Source of the DNA: Dendrocalamus latiflorus
Lineage: Eukaryota > Streptophyta > Magnoliopsida > Poales > Poaceae
Reading direction: 5' to 3'
DNA: 64,000 nucleotides
Assembly: GCA_017311315.1 (NCBI GenBank)
Contig: CM029644.1
Coordinates: 32,197,606 to 32,261,605, forward strand
Each line of letters opens with the position of its first letter. The first letter of the stretch is position 1. The notes below the pieces were generated by a model. It had not been told where the DNA came from, searched no databases, and saw nothing but the letters and a program-made list of their open reading frames with translations. The position numbers and the translations under genes were made by a program. This document shows, piece after piece, positions 35,436-46,380 of this stretch.

Positions 35436-35968
35436 GAAGCAAGGGCAGTGTCCAGCTATTAGATAGTTCATATTAGCTAATTATTTTCATAATTATATAG
35501 CAATTTTGTCCTTGATCAACTTTTGTAATTGTTATTTACTGCCAGAACAGTCATTAGTTTTCTCTCCAACTATCAATTCTTTATAACTTTGCTGCTTTCA
35601 GAATATTGGCATTCATCATCATTGGGTACTAGAACAATACATTCCAAAATTTCAACTTTCACAATGACACAGGAATTTCATGTCAATCGTAGGCTTGCAT
35701 CTTTTTTCTTATATGTATTTCTAATTTCATGAAATTACCAGATTCAAAGAGTAAATGACTAAACTGTTCATGTTGTTTAATTTTCATTTCATATGAACAG
35801 GCTACTTGCCAGCCTTGTCAGTTCATTTAAATATTATTGTCCGAGTGTTATCTTAAAATCACATTGGCAGTTTTCGATATATGATGCGTGTACAATTCTG
35901 ACCAAAATTTTAACTTCATCATTGATCAGTTGTTGACAGTACAATACTAGGAATAACATTGATCACAG

Positions 35969-36073
35969 GAGCTCTTGCCACTTCTTGATATTCTTGCAAA
36001 CAAAGTGAAGGCAATTCGTCGTTTGAGGGATCTACTTACAACAAAAGTGCCTCCAGGAACTTTTCCAATCAAG
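35969..36073 (+). pseudogene. Captured exon of an ANKRD13-type (GPCR-chaperone domain) protein
   Basis: A single 35-codon exon with AG and GT borders encodes LLPLLDILANKVKAIRRLRD and LLTTKVPPGTFPIK. I recognise this as the C-terminal segment of plant ankyrin-repeat proteins with the GPCR-chaperone domain; identification rests on memory of the family, without alignment. No other exon of that gene was found in the Helitron. Confidence 0.6.
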
Positions 36074-36383
36074 GTATGGGCACAACATAATTGTTTTGTG
36101 ATGCAATATCAGTGTGCGTGCTCAGTTGTATGTTATAGTACTTGTTCTATCATGCTATACTTGTTTACTATCATTTTTGTACATATTGTTGTATGTTATA
36201 CTTGTTCTATCATGCTTCACTAATATGATGCTTGATTTATTTACGAGTATGAACATGTATGTTTTGCTTGATACATAATGCCGTAAGATAAAATTGATAT
36301 TTATTATTCTGTTTGAGATCATATTTGATAGTATGCATCACTTTTATTTGGTTTTTCGTTGCAACGCACGGGCACCTTACTAG

Positions 36384-36666
36384 TACAAGTAGGAAATGGA
36401 GATGGTTCGATGTTTGTTTCTGCAAGTAAATTGTAGGTGTTCGTTTTTCTGGATTTGATGTTGTTCCCTGGCACTACACATATGCCACGCTAGAGACAGA
36501 TGGTAATTTAAACTAACTAGCAGGGCCTAGAACTATACAAATGTAACCGTTCTAGAAAAACTGCACATAAAAGAGAGGAGAGAAAATGTCTAAACCCTAA
36601 ACCGGGTAGAACGCCACATACGCACGTGCACGTCGCGGATATGCTTCACGCGCTCGGAGGGATCCC
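36384..36666. other. 3' flank of the ATL gene
   Basis: Non-coding. The last 60-100 bases are probably the 3' UTR of the minus-strand RING gene. The Helitron ends about 280 bp downstream of its stop codon. Confidence 0.45.
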
Positions 36667-37086
36667 CTATTTCGTGGCCACGGGGGCACGGCAGACGGGA
36701 CACGTCGTGTTGAGCCGGAGCCACGTCGCGATGCACTCCTCGTGGAACCCGTGGCCGCAGCCCGGCAGGAGCCGCCCGGCCTCCCGCTCCTCGAACTCCG
36801 ACAGGCACACCGCGCACTCCGCCGCGCCGGGCGACGCCGCCATGTGCACGAACACCGGGAGCAGCGACAGCGGCACGGCGCGGCGGGGCCGCGCGACCGG
36901 CGCGGAGGATGCCGCGGCCGGAGCGGCGGCCGCCTTGTTGTACATCCAGATGAAGCGTGCAGTGAGGCAGAGGAAAAGGAGGACGGTGCTGGCGGCCGCC
37001 AGGCCCGACACGCCGATGCCGGAGAGGCTCCTGCCCGGCTCCGCCGGCGACAGCACGGACGGGGCAAGAGCAGGAGCAATGCTGTC
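36667..37086 (-). pseudogene. ATL-type RING-H2 E3 ubiquitin ligase, start codon removed by retrotransposon
   Basis: About 139 codons remain, intronless as usual for ATL genes. The order is a short lumenal segment, one membrane span (VSGLAAASTVLLFLCLTARF), a basic/Pro/Ala linker, and a RING-H2 domain with C-X2-C-X15-C-X-H-X2-H-X2-C-X10-C-X2-C spacing (CAVCLSEFEE, PGCGHGFHEECIATWL, CPVC). Such proteins are membrane-anchored ubiquitin ligases in stress and defence. Reading upstream, the frame enters the LTR at 37087 and meets a stop after about ten codons with no ATG. Only a few N-terminal residues appear lost. A downstream Met after the membrane span could start translation, giving a soluble product. 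Called a pseudogene for the missing start; the RING itself is intact. Confidence 0.8.
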
Positions 37087-40000
37087 TGTGACGCCCCACG
37101 CATTATTATCCTCTCAGGGCCGGATAACCGCATGGGACAAACGGGTTACTATTTGCCTGATCAGTAGAACACTGCTCCGGCAAATGGTAAACCTTTACCA
37201 GAGTAGCGCATCGGAACAATAACATAGATACTGTAGATTTTATTACAGCAACGGCCACATGGCCTACAGTTTGGTATTACAAAAGTACCACTTATAGCAA
37301 AAGTAAGACTAATACCCCAGGGCTCCTCTGCCCACTCCACTGGGCCTTCTAGTCGTCCCAGCCGAAGTATACGGGGTCCACCTCGCCTGGATCTTCGTAA
37401 TCTCCCTCCTCTCCAGTCGATTCAGCGCCACCTGCTTCCCCTTCATCCTGCTCGTATACTTCCTCGAGCGGATTAGGGTCTAACAAAGGAGATTAATAGC
37501 AAGGGTGAGTACCACGGTACTCAGCAAGCATAATAGCAATAAATGCACTGATATGTTCTCATGTCCTTAAGTCCATGTTCTAAACTCCTTTATTCTGAAA
37601 TTAATTATATGAAAATATCCAGTCTTGCATTTTTAATTCTCAAATAATTTCTATTTTTCACCCAGTAAGGTACGATCCCTAGTGATCACCGTAGTCCACA
37701 TTCCAGTGAACTGGCATGAATTCATGATTTCTTGAGCACTGCGCAGGCTTGTACCACTGTACCCAAAGCTACTCTGAACCTTCTTAACTAGGTTCTTCCA
37801 CACTGCCTTAGGTATGGAATCCAGTTCAGAGTACAGAACTTTTCTCCGCTTACGTTAATTTATCCACCAGCCCACTATTATCCATCGGTGTACCAAGTCA
37901 CTCACTTGGGCTCCACCGACTTCCAATAGTGTTTGGTTGGACCGGCTCCCGGCCCAACACTCCACTTAACGCTATAGCGTCTGGGACTTACTCATTTCCA
38001 GGCTCCCTGGTTCTGAGCTTCATCCATTTCTTACTCACACATAAATACTTACCCAATGTGGTGGATTGGATTAACGTAATAGGATACTATTTTCCGCCCG
38101 TCCAAAACGAAAAATTGGTTGGCACGGTAAATACGGTCCCCTATCCGAGTGAAAACGGGGTAAGTCCTTACATCATAGCCCTATGTAAAGAGGTCCGCCT
38201 AGCCTCTCTGCATCCTTTCCCTGAACCTCTTTACCCACCGTATACATCTCTGCTCGTGGGCCTGCTGCTCTTCTCAGCAGTACCACAACTGTTCATCTCT
38301 TCCTTTTCTTTCTCTCTTTCTTTTTCTCCTCTTTTCTTTTCTCATCTTACTCATCATAACATCATCATACTCTGATTTCTTTTTAAAAACAATGGTTTTC
38401 ATGCATTTAAATAGAATTCATACTATTGCTGGAAATACACATATTTTTAACATAACTACGTGCATGGTCGAAGAATGAGCTTGCCTGATACGAGGGTAAT
38501 TCAGAACTGCTAGAAATCAACTTTGTTCTCCCGCTTGGTGATTGCTCGAGTTCTGCAGAATTAATACTACACTTAACATAAATATTTACTGCTATTAATT
38601 TTAGGAAGGGGGTTAAATAGAGAAATAATTCCCTTCCCCACTCTACAATTATTTCTAATTGTGCGGCTTTTCTAAGCATATTTACAGAGCTATTAGTCAG
38701 GTTCATTTTTAATTAATTACAGAAAATGCTATAAAGGAATACCAAAGTTATTTGCTAAAACCCGATTTACTAGTATCTTACTGGCCTTGCGGCCCTATAC
38801 CCGTGCGCACTAGCCTGCTAGCTGCGGCCCACCGACGCCTCGCCCCCTCCCTTTTCCCATCGACGCCTCCTCCTCCTCCTCATTCTGCTGCCGCCCCACC
38901 TTTTCACCTCTTGGCCTCCCTGCGCCTCTCGGCTTCCTCCCGCTCCCACTCTCCACTGCTCCTCCTCCCCTATGCCTTCTCGCCGCGCCTCCTCTGGACG
39001 CCTCCATGCCGCGCCTCCTCTCAGCACCCCCACTCGGCGCCTCCTCACGCTTCCTCCTCTTGCCCGGCTCCCTTCTTCACCGCGCCTACCCGACGCCTCG
39101 CCGCCTCTCGTCTGCGCCTCCTCACCGCCGGTCATGGCGCCGCGCCTCCTCACCGCGCTTCCACGCCGCCTTGCCTTTCTCTCACCGCCGCCTCGCCGTG
39201 CCTCCACGCCGCCGTACCACGCCTCCCTGCCGCGCCGCCTCTCTCGGCCATGGCGCCTCTTCTCTCGGCCGTGGCGCCTCGCCACTTCTCTCGGCTCGGA
39301 TCCGGGCCAGATCGGTGGTTTTTGGGGTGGATCTACCTCTACCGGCTTTTCTTATGGTTGGATTTGAGGCTATACCTCACTGGTTTGCGGTGGCTTGCAG
39401 GATTCTTGGGTTTTCCTCCCATGGTGATTGTCGGCCACTGCTAGACCGAGGTGGTGAACTAAAATGAGAAGAACCCGGTGCTACCCTTCCTCTCCTAAGC
39501 ATTTTACATACATTTTATTCCCTCTTTTTACTCCTTTATACTCGGCTCTATACTACCGCAATCGATGATGTGCTTAAGGTTCTGAGTTGTGGTGGTTGTG
39601 GGAAATGCTTGCGGGTTGTGGCTGTGTCCTCTGTGTGGTTTGGCTCGGATGATTCCAAAGAGGAAAGAACAAAGGTAAAAGGGAAGGTAGAAACCTACTT
39701 GTTGGGCTGTCGGCTGAAGAAGGAAAGTGCACGGGTTGATGGGGACCACTGTTGTTTGCACGTTGTCGCTGTCGGGGACGAAGGTGCGGCTTGCCTCTTT
39801 TTGCCGATGTGGAAGTCCTTGCCTCGTAGTGGTTCCGTTGACTTGCTTCTTGCTCCCTTGTCCTCGCTTGTCCCGGCTTGTCCTCTTTGCCGCTGCCTTC
39901 TCTTCTTCGGCTCCTTCTGCTCCTCACGACCGTAGCTCTAATCCCACCTTCTGGCCTCCGGCCGAAGGTGCGATCCTATTGGTTGTGGCTGAGGAAAGAG

Positions 40001-40919
40001 CTCTGGGTACTCTCGGCTGTGGACAGTGTGTGTGTTGGCTGTGCTTATCCTTGGGTGAGCTGGGGGAAATGCAATGTATGGGGCTGGTTCTGGGAGTGCA
40101 GGGGAGATGTTTCTTGGCTGCTCTCTGCTTGCGCTGGCTTCTGCTGGCTGCAGCTGGCTGCCTTCGATCTTATCCCTCCCTGAGTCTTGTTGTTCTGTAC
40201 CCAAAAACCTTCGGTCAAAAGAGGGAACTGAGCACTGTGATGCTGAAATGGGCTGTGCTGGAAATTAATGTGGGCTGTGGCTTGTGGGCTGAAATGTATG
40301 ACTTTCATCTGTGGGCTTCTGTGGACTAAAAGAGCATATGATGGGCTGAAACGATTGGGCTGAAATGAATTTCACTTGTGGGCTTTTATGGATTGAAACG
40401 AATGGATGAAAGGAGGGCTTTGGGCTGGGGTAAGTGATGTGGGCCTTTTCTTAAGATTTGCCGAATGATGATGTCCACAGAGACGAGAGGTGCCGACCGG
40501 CTTGGAACGGTCTGGGGAGTCTCTAAGACGTTCTCGAATTGGCCCTAGCAGCCCAGGGGCACTGACGGCAACTTAAGTTATTTTATTTATTCTTCCTTGG
40601 ATTGTTAATTATCTAATTCTCTAATTACACAAGAAAATAGGTTTGGTTTGATACTAACGGTAATTCTACTTGCAGGCGAAGAACGAAGAAATGCACATGG
40701 GCTCCTACGCCGAAGACCTCGACGCCGGAGTTTAATCTTCAATTTTGTAACATATGCTTGTAATGAGAATGATGTAATTTACTATTATGAATGCAATGCC
40801 CAACAATGTAATTCGATTTTGCAATCCTATTTGTAATGATGCTTGATGAAATGCAGTAATTAATTTAATTACCCGCTAATTACTTACTTAGCTAGGGTAT
40901 TAGATTTAGGGTTCTTTCA
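37087..40919 (-). repeat. 3' LTR of the Del/Tekay-like element
   Basis: In element orientation it begins TGAAAGAACC and ends GGCGTCACA. GC-rich low-complexity DNA at 38830-39290 keeps several frames open (Ser/Pro/Arg-rich), with no recognisable protein. Same length as the other LTR, offset 9,294 bp. Confidence 0.93.
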
Positions 40920-40920
40920 G

Positions 40921-40934
40921 TCTTCCCCCCTTTA
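40921..40934 (-). promoter_or_regulatory. Polypurine tract
   Basis: On the minus strand TAAAGGGGGGAAGA lies just before the 3' LTR; the plus-strand DNA primer of the element would form here. Confidence 0.8.
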
Positions 40935-43600
40935 GGCGATTTCGTCCGCGAAATCGGGTGTGTTCTTGAATAGGTTGGGGTAGGCCTCACGCAATTCTTC
41001 TTCTTTCTCCCATGTAGCTTCTCGAACCGAATGGTTCTTCCATAAGACTTTACATAAGCGAGCGGTTCGATTCCGTAATTGGCGATCCTCTATTTCCAAA
41101 ATCTTCACAGGGTGCTCTTCGTAGGTCAAATCTGCCTGGAGGGGTATGTTTAGGTCGGTTAAATGCTGAGAAGGTTCATGCAGGCACTTCCTAAGTTGAG
41201 AGACATGGAAAACATTATGTATCCTGGACAACTGGGTCGGAAGTTCTAACTGATACGCTAGGACACCTCTTTGTTGCAAGATCCGAAATGGTCCGATATA
41301 TCGGGGACTTAATTTTCCTTTTACTCCAAATCGATGGACTCGCAACGGTGAGATCTTCAGATAAACGTAATCTCCAACTTAAACATGTAAATCTCGTCTA
41401 CGTTGATCTGCATAGCTCTTTTGTCTGCTTTGAGCTATTTTGAGTCTCTCCCTGATGACCTTAATCTTTTCTATCATATTCCCTTACCAATTCTGGTCCT
41501 ATTAATGGCTTTTCTCCTATTTCATACCATCACACAGGGGATCCACACTTCCGTCCATACCATGCCTCCTATGGTGTCATCTGGATACTTGACTGATAGC
41601 TATTATTATATACAAATTCTGCTAGTGGTAAATATTTATCCCAAAATCCTTCCAAAATTCAAAACACACGCTCTCAACATATCTTCAAGAATTTGATTCA
41701 CTCTTTCTGGGGATGATGGGCCATGCTAAAATTAAGCTGGGTGCCTAATGTTTTGTTTAAGCTTTGCCGAAATCCAGAAGCGAGAACTGATCCTCGGTCT
41801 AAAGTAATAGTCTTAGGTATCCCATGCTGAGAAACAATTTGTTCTACAACTAATTCTGCCAATCTATCCACCGAATACTTTTGATTAATGGCAATAAAAT
41901 GAGCCAATTTTGACAGACGGTCTACTACAATCCAAATAGCATCTTTCTTCTTAAGGGTGGCAGGTAGACCAGTAATAAAATCTATACCTATATCCTCTCA
42001 CTTCCATTCCGGAATTTCTAATGGCTTTAGTTGTCCTGCCGGTCTTTGGTGTTCTGCTTTAATCTTCTGGTAAGAATCACACAGGCTAACATATAAGGTT
42101 ATTTCTCTTTTCAGGTTAGCCCACCAGAAATTTTCTTCTAAATCTCGGTACATTTTGGTTCCTCCGGAATGAATGGTATAGGAGTATCATGAGCCTCCCG
42201 AAAGATGGTTTCTTTAATAGCATCATCATTTGGTACACAAATCTGGTTTTGCCTCCACAAGGTCTCTTGGTCATCTAAGTGGAACTCTAATGGTTGTCCT
42301 TCTTTGATTCTTCAGATCTCTTCCCGGATAAATGAATCCAACTTTTGCTTTTCTCTAATCGGATCTAACAGAGTCGGGTGAAATGTCATAATCTTTAATC
42401 AATTCAAGCCATCTCCTTTGCCTCATATTCAATTCCTTCTGGGTGAAGATGTCCTTAAGACTTTGGTGATCACTAAACAAGGTACATTTAGATCCATATA
42501 GGTAATTTCTCCATATCTTCAATGCAAAACTACCGCTCCTTGTTCTAAATCATGGTTAGGGTTGTTTAACTCATGGGGTCTCAATTGTACTTTCATTTTG
42601 CATCATCCCACTTCCTAGCCCATGTTTGGATGCATCACAATATACCACATAATCTACTCCATCTTCTGGCAATGCTAAGATAGGTGCTATAGTTAACCTT
42701 TGTTTTAAAGTCTGGAAACTCCGTTCACAATTTTCAGCTCATACAAAAGGAGTTTCTTTTCTTAAGAGCTCAGTGAGGGAACTGGAAATCTGTGAAAATC
42801 CTTTATAAATCTATGGTAGCATCCGGCAAATCCCAGAAAACTACAGCTACCCTTCACATTAGTGGGTTGACTCCAAGTGGTTACAACTTCGATTTTAGCA
42901 AGGTCAACTTCAATCCCTCTTCCTGAGATAATATGGCCTAAGAAGGATACTTGGTCCAACCAACAGGCACATTTACTGAACTTAGCAAACAGCTGATGCT
43001 CTCTAAGAATTCCTAAGGCAATGGTAAGATGACGTTCATGCTCTTCCACACTTTTGGAATATATCAGAATATCCTCAATAAAGACCACTTCGAACTCATC
43101 AAGATATTTCATGAAGAGTTTATCCATAGGATTCATGGAGACAGCTGGGACATGGGTTAAGCCAAAAGGAATAACGGTGTACTCATGATGTCCATATCTG
43201 GAGACAAAAGTTGTCTTCTCAATATCCGAAGGCTTGATTTTAATCTGTTGATATCCTGATCTCAGGTCTATTCTTGAGAATACCTTCGCTTCTCTCAGTT
43301 AATCAACTAAATCATCTATCAAGGAAGAGGATATTTATTTTTAATGGTGACACCATTAAACTCCCTATAGTCTGTGCACAGCCTTTGATTGCCATCCTTC
43401 TTTTCTACAAATAGCACTGGCCCCCCATGGTGAAGTGCTTTCTCTGATAAATCCTTTTGCTTGAAAATCATCTGACTGCTTCTTTAATTCAGTTAACTCA
43501 TGTGGATTCATTCCATATGGCCTTTTTGAAATAGGGCTGTGCCTGGAATTACATATATGGCCCATTCTATTTTTCTATCAGGCGACAATCCTGGTAACTC
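40932..43600 (-). pseudogene. Chromovirus pol, degenerate (RT, integrase, chromodomain-like end)
   Basis: Minus-strand pieces in pol order. Reverse transcriptase at about 43565-42762 has SPWGA, then FIEDILIYSKS, where the family has two Asp in this motif, and the LGHIISGRGIEVD region. Integrase core at 41907-41698 (GIPKTITLDRGSV, AHHPQKE) stops just before the region of the catalytic Glu. The C-terminal part (41345-40932) has VKGKLSPRYIGPF, HNVFHVSQLRKC and the chromodomain-like VLWKNHSVREATWEKE. Stops and frame changes separate the pieces. The Asp-to-Glu change and the broken integrase mean this pol is dead. Confidence 0.85.
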
Positions 43601-43848
43601 TTCCGGAAAAACATCTGGGAATTTTTTTACTACGGGTATATCCTGAAATTCCTTCTTTTTCATGCTATCTAAACTAGGAATGGTTGGCTATTGAATTGTT
43701 CTAGTGCCCACATACATCATTCTAGTTCCATCAGGTTTTCTAATGGAGGCAATCTTATATTCACAATCTATGTTCACTCCATGCATTGATAATCAATCCA
43801 TGCCTAGTATCATATCCAAGCCACTCAAATCTATGACATAGAGGTCAA

Positions 43849-45112
43849 CTAAGAACTTGGTGTTATAATAGCTTGGTTTTTCCTCAAGAATGATACCTCT
43901 ATTATGCCTTCAGGTGTACTCATCACCATAGGTTTAATTAAGGGTTCAGGCGGCAACTTATTCTTTTCCAACAATCTCCGAGAGATAAATGAATGGGTTG
44001 CCCTCGGTTCAAATAAAACAATACCTATAGATGGTGGAATTAGGAGTGTACACGTGACTACACCCATGGCTTCTCCTACTAGTTCAGCTGTTACATGAGC
44101 CAATCTTACTTGTCCTCCTTCTCCTGTTACAGCCGGGATAATTTGAATGTTCTTAGCAGGGTTTGGCCTGACATTTTGGTAAGGTGCTGGAGCTAGCAGT
44201 CTGGTTACATTGGTAGAAGGCAAGGCTTGTCCCGAAGTCTTCTGAGGATAGGGACAGTAAATCTTGCGGTGACCTGGTTTCCCACAATTAAAGCAAGCAT
44301 CTGTTTCCTTCAGACAATCCTTAGTGAGATGACCCATTCCACACTTAGCACATTTAACTGCAATGGCTACAGGTCTTAGGAAGCTGCTAGTCTCTGATAA
44401 ACAGTGTGGTGTGGTTTGGGCTTTGGTGGGCCGTATTTGGGTGGATTGGAGGAATGCGAAGAAGAACGAAATTTGTGGCCTGATGGGGCACGTTGATCAG
44501 TTCTGGCTTTCTTCCTTCGCTCCTCAGTGAGGTTAGAATGCTCACTCTCTAAAATAATGGCCCTATTAACCAAGTCCTGGAAATCTATCTATCTTCTTTT
44601 CCTCAGTGCTCACATCCTCAGTGGCATAGCGGGAAAGATCATTAAATTGCCTGAGGTAATCCATCATTTTCTTGTTCCCCTGGGTTAAGGCTCTAAACTC
44701 TTTCCTCTTCAACTCTAATCTCCCTGTAGGGACATGGGTTTCAGTAAACCTTTGCTTGAATTCCTCCCGAGTGATAGGTTGTGTACTAACTCTATTGCAG
44801 GTATAAGTGAGCCACCACTTAGCTGTTGGTCCAGTCAATTGGTGAGTGGCGTATCAAAATTTCTCTTCGTTGGAACATCCCACTGTATCTAGCTTTTTCC
44901 CTAATCTCAACCATCCAATCGCTACCATCCAAAGGATCGGCGGCCTTTGCAACAGTAGGAGGTCTAGTTTGAAGAAAATCTACAAGACTAACCCCTGGAG
45001 CAGCTGGAGGACGAGGTGCTGCTACACGAGTTAGAAAGGACTCCATAAAGCGATTCCGGCTCTCCTGGGACTCTTTTCTAGAAGTTTCCAAGAATCTGAG
45101 AATCTCCCCCAT
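43849..45112 (-). pseudogene. Chromovirus gag and protease, degenerate
   Basis: Gag starts near 45112 (MGEILRFLETSRKESQ), continues with FLQTRPPTVAKAADPLDGSD, then after a gap GPTAKWWLTYTCN and YLRQFNDLSRYA (44838-44566). A zinc knuckle CFNCGKPGHRKIYC has the standard CX2CX4HX4C spacing (44285-44244). The protease site reads VLFEPRATHSFIS where the family has a D-S/T/P-G triad, so both the catalytic Asp and the Gly are replaced. Several frame breaks. Confidence 0.83.
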
Positions 45113-46360
45113 TACTCTTAAGGGATCTGCAGGTCAAGCAGATGAGGATTGGTCAAGGCCTGGTTCAACTGCTGGAGGTCGTTGCTCTTCAGTGATTCTG
45201 GGTGGATCTTCTGTGGTTGTTCTCTCATGTACGGGCTGAGGAGGACCCAACCTTAATCCCAATTCTTACTCGTTTCGCGGACTCTCATCCATCCTAAAGA
45301 AGCAAGGCGATTTGTTTCAGTTGCAACGGTTAAACATTTCTACCCACACCCTTTCTCTAAAAGGATAACGGCCAGACTTCCTAAATTTTTCAGTCTGTTT
45401 AGCAATCATATTTAAAGAGAAGAAATTTATGGTGAGTTACAGAATTTAGAATGACTTATCTGCTAACAGCACTGAATTAGGGTGAGAATATTTCTGCACA
45501 ACTGGTTAGAGGTCTTACGGATCTTTCTTAAGCAAAACTCCAAGGCAAAAAGAACCAACTCCAAATAAAACCAAAAGAAGGAAGAAGAAAAAGAAAAAGA
45601 GAAATCCAATCCTACGCTACCTGGAATTCTCGTATCCAGCTACGCTCGAGAACCCGCTCTCGAGGTCGCCCAAAACTACGTGTTTGGGACCACGCTCAGG
45701 GCTCATCCCTGAGTACGCCCAGGACTTCGTCCCTGGGTACGCCTGAGCTACGCGCTCGGGTGCGCCACGAACCACTCGTTCGGGAAATCTCAAGTTTAGC
45801 ATAAATCAGGTAAGTCATTTTTCATCATCAGTCTTGATTTAATTTAGGTTCCATATAATATTAAGGCAATTTCTAAAAGACTGAGGATTTTTCTTTTCTT
45901 AAAATAGAAGGGAATGGGAAAGAAAACTATGGGCATGGTGTATCCCTGTCCAGAGATAGGGAATCAACCTTGCCAGAATTCTAGCTATATGCCACTAACC
46001 CTGGCACACTACTGCCTTAAAATGATCTGCCCACATCTAGAATGCAAACAACCTGCCCTAGGTTGCATGGCTATCTTACCAGGTTCCACAATATTCAATT
46101 AAGCAAGAGCAGTGCGGATTAAATGACATTACAAGACATACACATAGAATATCCACTACAACCGAAAGTACGGGTTCTATGTTAGCTTAAATATATAAAT
46201 ATACTCTAAGACAGAGAAGATTTTAACATAATACTTTCGAAGCAGAACAGAACAGAAATCGACAGTAGGATAAGAATTAAATAAGACTTAGTGCAATATA
46301 GCAAGTATGAAGGTCCACTTAATCCCATCTACAGCCTCTACGTTATTAGCGTGGCCCTAT
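45113..46360 (-). other. Untranslated leader between primer site and gag
   Basis: About 1.2 kb without a coding signature. It includes the hairpin array at 45621-45784. In element orientation the leader runs from 46360 down to the gag start, where packaging and dimerisation signals are expected in retroelements. Confidence 0.6.
45621..45784 (-). repeat. Array of seven tandem hairpins, about 24 bp period, with covarying stems
   Basis: Consecutive arms on the plus strand: CTGGA/TCCAG (45621, 45635), CTCGAGA/TCTCGAG (45645, 45658), CCCAAA/TTTGGG (45669, 45683), CTCAGGG/CCCTGAG (45695, 45707), CCCAGG/CCTGGG (45718, 45732), CCTGAGC/GCTCGGG (45742, 45754, one G-U), CGAA/TTCG (45768, 45779). Loops are 5-9 bases, often containing a tacg/tcgt word. 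Spacers between hairpins are 4-6 bases and mostly TACG, GTCG, CACG or TGCG. Each stem differs yet pairs with itself, in a unit that otherwise repeats. Located in the leader of the element. Confidence 0.85.
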
Positions 46361-46378
46361 CTTATTGCTCTGATACCA
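46361..46378 (-). promoter_or_regulatory. Primer binding site (initiator tRNA-Met)
   Basis: On the minus strand TGGTATCAGAGCAATAAG starts two bases after the 5' LTR end (GTCACA), complementary to the initiator tRNA-Met 3' end. Confidence 0.9.
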
Positions 46379-46380
46379 CC

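Larger units (their letters stand above)
31993..36383 (+). mobile_element. Non-autonomous Helitron carrying several captured gene fragments
   Basis: The 5' end reads TCTTTACTATATAAAAGAAG and the 3' end CGTTGCAACG-CACGGGCACCTTA-CTAG, that is a short hairpin, spacer and CTAG. It lies between A (31992) and T (36384). These are the classical features of grass Helitrons, which insert at AT without duplication. No Rep/helicase is encoded. It carries fragments of UAH (+), AMSH (-) and an ANKRD13-type gene (+), plus an unassigned GC-rich exon-like zone (32180-32780) that includes GNALLAVGQVIADLNFIRKV. Exon-intron structure is preserved in the captured parts, so capture was at the DNA level. Confidence 0.85.

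Noticed and set aside
35080..35466. 128-codon plus-strand frame
   Set aside because: The opposite strand encodes recognisable AMSH sequence; the plus frame is its shadow.
38752..39444. 230-codon frame in the LTR (and its copy at 48046-48738)
   Set aside because: Present identically in both LTRs, Ser/Pro/Arg-rich with overlapping open frames on both strands; LTR composition, not a gene.
46361..46378. tRNA-Met gene
   Set aside because: Only the 3' complement of the tRNA is present, next to an LTR: it is a primer binding site.
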